Position numbers and translations under genes: made by a program. 12,041 bases of DNA from Isohypsibius dastychi (lineage: Eukaryota > Tardigrada > Eutardigrada > Parachela > Isohypsibiidae): NCBI GenBank assembly GCA_034696485.1, contig JAQIWT010001184.1:1-12041 (forward strand). The letters run 5' to 3'. How positions within the stretch are numbered: the first letter of the stretch is position 1; each line of letters begins with the position of its first letter. The notes under the pieces are model-generated. The model was given only the letters and a program-made list of their open reading frames with translations. It was not told where the DNA came from and ran no database searches. Of this stretch, positions 5,606-12,041 are shown one piece after another.

Positions 5606-6364
5606 ATGTCGATCACACTTCATGAGAGAAATATGTCGTTTAACCATCTTCTTGACCAAACTGCGCGTAGACTGAAAGTACTGGAGGAATTTGTTTCGGA
5701 CGTTACAAAAAGCGATTTCTGCGAAGGATATAAAGAGCTGGCAAAGGAATTGTTTTTGGATGCCACTCTTCGAGAAGAATCCATATTAGACTCTGGAAAG
5801 CCAAAGAATCTACGAGAGAGATTGAGAGTCCGGAATTTTGAGAGAGCATGTGCTCAATGGTTAAATGAGTCGTTCAAGATTTCTCCAGAAAATATCTGTT
5901 CATTGCATGAAACTATCATGGCTGATTTAATGGAGTCCCCTGGGAGATACAGAATAAAGTCATGTAAGCCATTCAAGTCATCCTTTCGGTACAGTGAGCC
6001 CGAGTTCATCGATGTACAACTTCAGCAACTTTGCGAACTGATAAAATTCAGAGTAGCAAAATGTAAAGACTTAGAAACAATTATTAGGATCGCTGCTTTA
6101 TTCGCTTCACGATTTCTGCAAATTCACCCCTTCTCAAATGGCAATGGAAGGACGGCGAGGATTGTATCCAGTAATATTCTTATACCATATACAATTTTCC
6201 CGTTCATTCAGAATTCGGCGCGAGATTTGTACATTTCCTGTCTTGGAGATGTTCAGTTGTTTAATACTCAGGAAAATTTGACAAAATTGTTACTCGAAAA
6301 TGTGTATACTTCGGTTGGGTTGTCTCTATATTGTCTTGACCTGCCTTTAACAAAACTGCTATAA
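5606..6364 (+). CDS. Fic-domain protein (probable AMP-transferase)
   Basis: This 252-residue protein has a full Fic domain. The catalytic motif HPFSNGNGRTAR is at residues 174-185, with the catalytic His 174, the Asn/Gly anion-binding loop and the trailing Arg all present. Upstream is the family's LHETIMADLMESPGRYR stretch (100-116). Fic enzymes usually transfer AMP from ATP to Ser/Thr/Tyr of target proteins such as GTPases or chaperones. Residues 54-59 (TLREES) sit where class II Fic proteins carry the inhibitory [S/T]xxxE[G/N] helix; the key Glu is present but the last position is Ser, so self-inhibition may be altered. No signal peptide, membrane segment or TPR repeat is seen, unlike metazoan FICD. 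Start: first ATG after AATAAATA; Met 10 is an alternative. Poly(A) signals follow directly. Probably cargo captured by the element. Confidence 0.85.
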   Translation: MSITLHERNMSFNHLLDQTARRLKVLEEFVSDVTKSDFCEGYKELAKELFLDATLREESILDSGKPKNLRERLRVRNFERACAQWLNESFKISPENICSLHETIMADLMESPGRYRIKSCKPFKSSFRYSEPEFIDVQLQQLCELIKFRVAKCKDLETIIRIAALFASRFLQIHPFSNGNGRTARIVSSNILIPYTIFPFIQNSARDLYISCLGDVQLFNTQENLTKLLLENVYTSVGLSLYCLDLPLTKLL

Positions 6365-6367
6365 GAA

Positions 6368-6378
6368 AATAAAATAAA
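6368..6378 (+). terminator. Overlapping AATAAA poly(A) signals after the Fic gene
   Basis: AATAAA occurs at 6368-6373 and again at 6373-6378, only 3 to 14 bases after the Fic stop codon, followed by an A-run. This fits the 3' end of a eukaryotic mRNA with a very short 3' UTR. Confidence 0.55.
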
Positions 6379-6404
6379 AAAAACTGTGGAGGTGAATTTA
6401 GCGT

Positions 6405-6510
6405 CGCCCCCTCAGACTGACCAGACCCCTTAGACAGACCAGACCCCTAAGACAGACCAGACCTATAAGACAGACCAGACCCTTAAGACAGACCACACCC
6501 CCTCGCTTGA
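6405..6510. repeat. 18-bp tandem repeat array
   Basis: There are four clear 18-base units of the form CCAGACCCYTWAGACAGA at 6421-6438, 6439-6456, 6457-6474 and 6475-6492, each differing at 1-3 positions. They are flanked by degenerate units at about 6405-6420 and 6493-6510. The array begins about 27 bases after the Fic poly(A) signal. Polinton terminal repeats often contain short tandem arrays, so this may mark the approach to the element's end; no AG...CT terminus was identified. Confidence 0.8.
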
Positions 6511-6516
6511 CCGCAG

Positions 6517-6556
6517 GAGGTGGATTGAGCGTACTGCGTACGCTCAATCCGACCTC
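6517..6556. repeat. Near-perfect palindrome (hairpin/cruciform)
   Basis: GGATTGAGCGTAC at 6522-6534 is exactly complementary to 6538-6550 across the 3-base spacer TGC. Beyond a one-base bulge (6551), five further bases pair (6517-6521 with 6552-6556). The 18 paired bases make a very stable foldback, directly beside the tandem array. It has no T-run after it, so it is not an ordinary terminator. Confidence 0.8.
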
Positions 6557-7882
6557 TACCTACTAATCAATCTTCCACAACCTCAAGGTGATTCTGAATT
6601 TTTTTCCCCGATTTTTATTGCATGTAAAAACACAAAAAAACCGAAAAGCCACAAAAAACATCTTCCTTATTTTTTCACTTTCACATTCCTTTATCAACAT
6701 CATCCCTAGTTGAGTGAGCACAGCAGTAATCTGCCAATTGTTTTTGATAACTTGTTATTATGCTTCATCAGGGTACCAAGTTCATGTTAAATAATGCTAT
6801 GTTCAGCATATCATTATGTCGAGTCTTATGAGTTGCTGCGGAATTGATGCTGGACCATGGAAGCGGAGCGTAACGGTTTTCGCGATGCAAAAACTATCAG
6901 ATGGGGAGATTTTTTATTGTGTGTTAAAGTGTGTTTTGAAGGGGTCGTGATGGCCGCCATTCGTGTGTAAAATGATTGGATTAGCTCCTCTTTCTGCGCG
7001 GGCGGTGTTGATTTAAGTCGTGTTGTTTGTGTTGATGTTCAAGTTAGGGTTGACGTTCCATTTCGCACTTTTGGAAAGCTGTTGAGCTCGCGTGATGCCC
7101 ACTCATAGTCTTCAAAGCTGAAACTCATTTAGGGAGTTGAGGTCGCGTGGGTTGACGGCGTAGCTGATACTGAAAATGGGGATTACAATTTCAAACAATC
7201 ATTCTTCCGTGAACATTGATAGACAGACAAGTATTCACCACTTACCTCAAAGAATTGATGAGCTCGAGTTGTTGTGGTCATCATCAGTCGAGTAGCATTG
7301 TGAGACGTCGATAGTGTAGACGATGCTGTGTATGCGGAATATGGCCCATGTTCACGTCGGGCACAATGCCATGATCGGGTGGAACACAGGTTTCTTCTTT
7401 TCATGGGAAATCACCGGTTATTTTGCTCGCTTGTTCCCCATATCTGAACTGGCCGCACTAAGACATAACATTCAAACTAGAGAACATTCTGAACCTTCGT
7501 TTCTCGCTCTCTCTGGTCAAAAATGCAACGCGGCGGCTGTCTGGTTATCAAGAAAACAGTGAACAAGTCAAGAGTTGTGTCAACTGACCTTGGTTGATGA
7601 GAAAAGAATTAAAACCGAATTCAGAGAAATCTTTTTGTCTACAAAATAAAAACTAGAACTGAAGTCTAGACAAAGCGAAACCGTTCAGATGACCTTCAAA
7701 CAATTGAATATAAGAAAATCTGACAGACGAGTCCGAAAATAGAGAAGAGGAAGGCTTGCGCTTGCAGGCAATCCGTTATTTGCTACTCTGATCTCAAACA
7801 ACGTTTCGATGATCCTGAGAAGGATTGAATGATCCCGGCGCTCATAGGGTGAAGTCCGGACTGGCATGCCGAATAAACTGCT
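6557..7882. other. Stretch without a recognised gene
   Basis: AT-rich to mixed sequence with only short open frames, none convincing. It includes an imperfect 11-bp hairpin at 6791-6817 and, on the minus strand, a GAG|GTAAGTG donor-like site at 7248-7239. Probably host DNA or a decayed part of the element. Confidence 0.5.
6791..6817. repeat. Imperfect inverted repeat
   Basis: ATAATGCTATG (6791-6801) pairs with CATATCATTAT (6807-6817) with one mismatch and a 5-base loop. Small and possibly fortuitous. Confidence 0.35.
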
Positions 7883-8026
7883 TTCACGTAACAGCCCCCT
7901 TCTTATGATGTTGCCGGCACGGCGAACTCGATCGTCTTGCGGTCGGACCAGGGATGCTTTGCGTGGTTTGGCAGCGACTTGCGTGATGTATTCCTCTAAC
8001 AATGCTTGGACCGAAGGGTTTTAACG
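7883..8026. repeat. Diverged duplicated segment, copy A
   Basis: This segment aligns by eye along its whole length with 8389-8536: both begin ACGTAACAGC-CCCTTCTT-like, share ACTCGATC, CTTG-GGTCGGAC, TTTGGCAGCGA and end near ACCGA. On the minus strand it is open and encodes a basic peptide with VRPQDDRV, the same octapeptide as copy B. The open minus-strand frame spans about 8002-7685 but no family is recognised. Confidence 0.55.
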
Positions 8027-8388
8027 TCCCGGTTCGTAGCAGAAGAGGAAATCGGTGCAGCGTGACATTATTGCATTGTGTGGAACTCCCGTCGAATCGC
8101 CGCAGCGTTTCTCATAGGCTCATAACCATATCAATAGCTTTTGCAGCGTCTTGAGAAAAAGCCCGGATAGTTTTAGGTCCAAAACGAGAAGTAAACTGAT
8201 GAAATTTTCCAGAAAGTCCTTCAACTAAGCAAACGTTCATATGTGGGTGAAATTAACCAAGGCTAATCGAGTGCGCAAACGGCTAAATAAACACAGAGTC
8301 AGCACAATTTACGCGTAAGTGAAAATGTATGAGAGCCAGGCTGAGCGAAGCCACTGTACAAGCTAGAGCGTGGCTCAGCGTGAACTGG
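8027..8388. other. Spacer between duplicated segments, no gene seen
   Basis: I see no convincing coding frame, RNA gene or repeat here; only the two flanking duplicated segments give it structure. Confidence 0.45.
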
Positions 8389-8536
8389 TTTACGTAACAG
8401 CTCCCTTCTTGGGTTGTTTGCCGTCTCGGCAGCAAACTCGATCATCTTGAGGTCGGACTGGAAATGATTCGCGCGTTTTGGCAGCGATAGGCTCGATGTT
8501 TTCTTCTGAAAGGATGTCGACCGATGGAATGTTGAC
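8389..8536. repeat. Diverged duplicated segment, copy B
   Basis: This is the partner of 7883-8026, in the same orientation about 505 bases away. The minus-strand reading (about 8536 to 8393) contains AAKTRESFPVRPQDDRV and ends in a basic stretch and a stop. Further upstream on the same strand and frame the reading continues in a Lys/Arg-rich peptide interrupted by a TGA. Peptide identity between A and B is concentrated at VRPQDDRV, hinting that the repeat once coded for a protein. Confidence 0.55.
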
Positions 8537-8695
8537 AGGAATGTGACGCTTATCTAAAATCCTTCATTTCCCGAGTGTTTTTAGATTCGGAATTCCACCC
8601 TTTTGTCTCTTCGGAGTCCGTTTTTCAGCGCGCGTAATCAACATAAATATCGTGAACAAGTGATTCAAACCACAGTCTCGAAACCAAATCATTAA

Positions 8696-9299
8696 ACTTC
8701 AAGTCTTATAGAACACCCCTCACTTACGGTACCGTATTATGAGCCAGTTGATACAAGTCTTGATCATTTCAATCACATGCGAACTGATTTTATTCAGAAG
8801 ATGTTCGAAGACGTTTCAGTTGCCCACCCCATTCAGATTGGAGATGTGCCGAACATGACCCCAATATAGAAACGACACACGCGAGGCCAGACTTGATACC
8901 CGAGTCTTGGAATGTGAGTGTTGACCCTGGTAGACAACATCACAGGAAGAATGGTTCGGTAGATGATGCGGTTCTTAGCGGTAGAGCACTTGAGGACAAC
9001 TGCATATCATGCGACAAGCGACTGCCATTGAGAAACCGCTGCCGAAATCCGCCAAACAGAAGCGTCGTACCGGACTCACAAAATCTTTCGCGAAACGTTG
9101 GATTCTAGCATCACAGAAAGAATCGATGGGCGATGATATTCTGTTCCTTGGAAAAGTGTTCGAAGGAGGAATCCATAAGGAACTCACCGTCCCAGCCAAA
9201 CCACGCAGTTCTTCAAGCTTCAGCTGGAAGCTGGAGGACTTTCTGCCATGTTTAACTCGAAGGAAGACTTCCCATCTATTATGTGGAATGGTGCCGTGA
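8696..9299 (+). pseudogene. Broken coding-like remnant, unrecognised
   Basis: Protein-like text appears in successive frames. An open stretch from 8696 reads VPYYEPVDTSLDHFNHMRTD, continues to AHPIQIGDVPNMTPI and stops at TAG 8867-8869. A second open stretch (8893-9108) is in another frame. A third (9009-9299) is Lys/Arg-rich, with RRTGLTKSFAKRWILASQKE and DDILFLGKVFEGG. The residue composition of the first and third pieces looks like genuine protein, and the frame changes suggest a decayed gene or a spliced gene whose exons I cannot delimit. No family is recognised. A minus-strand GTAAGTG at 8727-8721 overlaps its left edge. Confidence 0.3.
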
Positions 9300-9557
9300 G
9301 GCATTCAAGAAATCCGAAGGGAGTCTCAAACCCTCAAATATTCCTCAAGGGGTCAAGAAACGGCGCAGCTTTCAAGCTTGAGGTATTTTATAATTCGAAT
9401 TCGGCTGAATGGTGAAACTGGTTTTCATTCCTGTATTAACAGACTTGAGAATCAATTCATTTTTATTACAAATTTTAAAACTAAACAAGCAATTCAAATC
9501 AAAATAAACAATAAAATCCTACCTGGTGCCACAAAAGTAGCAGGTGAGTTTTTCGGG

Positions 9558-9848
9558 ATGAACAGAAATGAAACCAGCATCGACAAATGTTCTGATAGGA
9601 AGAGCACTACTGTAACCGACATGCTTAGTGAAAAAAGAGAATCGTCGTACCCTGCTTCGAAAAACGGCAATTATATAGACATGGTGCAGAATGAACTAGC
9701 TCAAATAGCACCTATCCCTTATGTAAGACCGATCAGCCAAGTCCATACCCTCTTATCTATGGCAGATCTAGACCATGACAATTTTTTGCCGGTGAATTTG
9801 TCCATACAGTCTGGTAGTAGATATAAGCCGTGTCTAAGCCGTGTCTAA
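9558..9848 (+). CDS. Short open frame of 97 residues, doubtful
   Basis: The frame is open from about 9378, but its first ATG is at 9558. The product is polar, with Ser/Thr/Asn-rich and Pro/Ile segments (ELAQIAPIPYVRPISQ), and no domain, signal or membrane segment that I recognise. A strong donor-like CAG|GTGAGT lies just upstream at 9541-9549. Its end is marked by a tandem 11-bp duplication (AAGCCGTGTCT twice, about 9826-9847). It could be an exon, a decayed gene or chance. Confidence 0.25.
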   Translation: MNRNETSIDKCSDRKSTTVTDMLSEKRESSYPASKNGNYIDMVQNELAQIAPIPYVRPISQVHTLLSMADLDHDNFLPVNLSIQSGSRYKPCLSRV

Positions 9849-11818
9849 GCGGGATAACATCACATCAACAGCCATGGCCTCCTCGTATCGAGGGTAATTG
9901 ACCACATCCGAGGCTAAACCATTCATTTTTACCTGATTTAGTTGTTATGAGGCCAGCGAAACTGGATTGATGTGGTGCCATTTGCAACCTGGGTAATTAT
10001 CACTATTCGTCATGAAACCAGCAAGTACGCCGCCATTGAGTTTTTTCTCGGCCGCGCAGCCATTTCCAGACAGATCATCCGGATGGCTGAGATCCGTTCG
10101 AATGCGATTTTATGTCCTATTTGGATTGCAGTGCGGATGGCTCTTCTTCCGGAGAGTGTCTGATCACACATTCGACGATGTGCCATACAGTACTCGCTCA
10201 ATAGGACAAAAAGTGGTGATTGCAACGTGTTGACAGATTTTGTGAATAGTCAAAAATTATCAGGAATAGCGATGACCGCTCAATCCTGTTGCAGAAACAC
10301 AGGTGAAACCGTGTATCAGTTTCAGTATAAGCGAATGACCATGATGACGGTATATACTCATCGGTTCTATGGATTTATTCACCTCAAAATCCATCACAAT
10401 GGAATGATATATTTTCTCTTGTGCAGAACACACCTAAGCCGACGCTCATTTTTGCTGATGTGTTGTTGTACTACCAGCGCTGTATGTGGGAAATGAAAAT
10501 TACTTGCGGATTATTTTTAGCCGGATAAATTTCCGTGATTCGAGGTACAACACAACGAAGCGCATGCAGTGGTGATAAATATCAAATTTGTTGTTTCCAG
10601 CGTGAATGTAGAATAGGTCCGGTTGCATTTCCCGTAAATGTAGCAAGTTACAATCGACAATGTTGTATTTGCGTATGGATGTGCATTTAGCTACCGAATA
10701 AGTTTTCGATTGCGCCAAAGCGTAGTTGGTGACTGTGATCAGCGAGCCAAACGAGAAGGGACCAGCAACTGTTTACATCTTCATTCTTCCGGTTCGTCTA
10801 CTTGATCCACGTAAGTTTGCAGCTGGAGAATGACGGAACAATGAGAGTTGAAAAAAATAAACTCGCAGTATGTGTGATAGGTGGAAGTGCCGTGAATCAC
10901 GCTGTTCTTAATTAAACGAGACCGAGAAGTTCAACTTGTTTCAAAACCCCCACTTACCAGATAGATGAAACCATGAAGTACCCTAGATGGAGCAAAGACT
11001 TCAAATGTTGTCTTTTTTGAGTTAACATTCCTAGGCTGTTGCAAAGCCGTAGCCAATGTTTCGTAGTGAGGATGAGTGCACAGTTTGCCGCCGCACTTCA
11101 TACATAGGCTGATTCAGTTAAACATGAATCACGTCATCATGAACACACTCCTTACAGGCGTTGCATACACAGAATCGAGTATATCCTGAAATTTGGTTCT
11201 GTCATGCTTAAATACAAGCTTTCGGGTCGAAAAACAGAACTTCTCAACCGCAATTAAGATATGCATCTGCAAAGTTTTAGTGAAAAATCCAATCTGTCCT
11301 TTCACAGTTACCTAATTTGGAAATTGAAGACTGTTTTTGCATGGTGCATTCGGTTTAGAGCTGTGAGGACACTCGGAACCATGGAACGTTTGTGTTTCAT
11401 TTGGAATCGAGTTGATTTCTCACACTGCACAAAAAAGTTTTTCGCATTGATGCGGTGGGTTTTTTGGCGCCGATGAACAGGAATGGTTACACTCTTCGCA
11501 TAGAAGGAATAATCTCGTGAACGTTTGGCTCTTTTTTTGGTGGTCGCAGATGCTCATCATGGCCTTCTTGTCTTGAAAATCAACTTTCACATTGATGGCA
11601 GAATTTTGTTTGCGACGGCAGTCCTGGAGTATATGCAGGAACACCTTTATTAATGAGTGAGAGGTATTCGTTATAGCCTACGCACCGGTTAGATATCGCA
11701 ATAGCACAATATCACGCTGTCTGCTGACACGTGATTTCAAGACATCTGAACACTGATATTGATTCAACTATTAGCATGTTTGCGACAGTTTGACTGAGGA
11801 TGCCAGGAGGGCTGTGCA
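9849..11818. other. Long stretch without a recognised gene
   Basis: Only short frames below 90 codons, on both strands, with no family resemblance. Donor-like sites are seen at 10957-10951 (minus strand, CTG|GTAAGTG) and at about 10809 (+ strand, GTAAGTTT), so unrecognised exons of a host gene are possible. No tRNA, rRNA or terminal repeat was noticed. Confidence 0.5.
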
Positions 11819-11858
11819 AGATATTTCGAGATACTTTAAGATATACCAAGATATTTTG
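11819..11858. repeat. 10-bp phased repeat, four units
   Basis: AGATAYNNNN occurs four times in register at 11819, 11829, 11839 and 11849, a period of one helical turn. It could be a decayed minisatellite or a bent-DNA element; the length is too short to say. Confidence 0.45.
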
Positions 11859-11998
11859 CATACGCCAGAGGCGTTTATTGTGAGGTGCAAAAATTGAATC
11901 GTTCAGCATTGAGCTCTTACCTTGGACTAAGCTGTAGTTTCGACCGAAAAAATGATACTCGCGGGTAGTGTTGGCCCAATATGATAGATATGATATTG

Positions 11999-12029
11999 AT
12001 ATGATAACAATATTCCGGCGTTATCATAT
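11999..12029. repeat. Inverted repeat at the right edge
   Basis: ATATGATAAC (11999-12008) is exactly complementary to GTTATCATAT (12020-12029) across an 11-base loop. A further related CAATATGATA at about 11977-11986 matches the outer part of the right arm. It may be the start of a larger inverted or terminal repeat continuing beyond the window. Confidence 0.5.
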
Positions 12030-12041
12030 TGAAACTTTCAA

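Noticed and set aside
6522-6550. Rho-independent-type terminator
   Set aside because: The hairpin has no T-run and the context is eukaryotic; better seen as a structural palindrome.
7323-7562. 79-codon plus-strand frame
   Set aside because: Short, no domain, no supporting signals, overlaps other equally short frames.
9972-10233. Several overlapping short frames on both strands
   Set aside because: Mutual shadows in a stretch of moderate GC content; none shows a recognisable protein pattern.
1-12041. CRISPR array, tRNA or rRNA genes
   Set aside because: No spaced identical repeats beyond the 18-bp gapless array, and no cloverleaf or rRNA signature noticed by eye.

Overview
The window looks like eukaryotic (animal) genomic DNA carrying the capsid-gene end of a Polinton/Maverick (adintovirus-like) element, a virus-like DNA transposon. 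The recognisable parts are a penton-like minor capsid protein, a pVI-like protein, a major capsid protein of the kind often annotated in animals as 'F54H12.2-like', and an adenain-type cysteine protease. The order and close packing on the + strand fit a Polinton late block. Very short introns with TTTCAG-type acceptors, a TATATAAAG promoter box and AATAAA signals argue for a small-intron invertebrate, possibly a nematode; the phylum is inference. Integrase, PolB and packaging ATPase are not here and would lie left of position 1, if present.

Layout. 1-2779: capsid/maturation block. Penton (partial, broken), pVI-like (intact), major capsid (one in-frame TAG) and protease (a TGA, an active-site change and a frameshift). 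The copy looks recently dead: most of the coding text is intact, but three of its four virion genes are interrupted. 2841-3429: two small overlapping open frames, a one-pass membrane protein and a protein of unknown function. 3497-6378: an accessory block with separate promoters. It holds a BIR-domain gene with one or two tiny introns, a membrane-anchored IAP-type RING gene, a minus-strand gene of unknown function, and a Fic-domain gene with a complete catalytic motif and its own poly(A) signals. 6405-6556: an 18-bp tandem array followed by a strong perfect-arm palindrome, a possible edge of the element or of its terminal repeat. 6557-12041: no gene that I recognise. This part holds a diverged 145-bp duplication, broken coding-like text around 8.7-9.3 kb, a 97-codon open frame, several GTAAGTG donor-like sites on the minus strand, and small repeats.

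How it fits together. The left half would build and mature a virion: the protease cuts pVI-like and other precursors, and a candidate MSGG cleavage site is visible in the pVI-like protein. The right half looks like host-manipulation cargo. BIR and RING, normally two domains of one inhibitor-of-apoptosis protein, sit side by side as separate genes, next to a probable AMP-transferase (Fic). The most interesting point is that this cargo remains open while the capsid genes have decayed.
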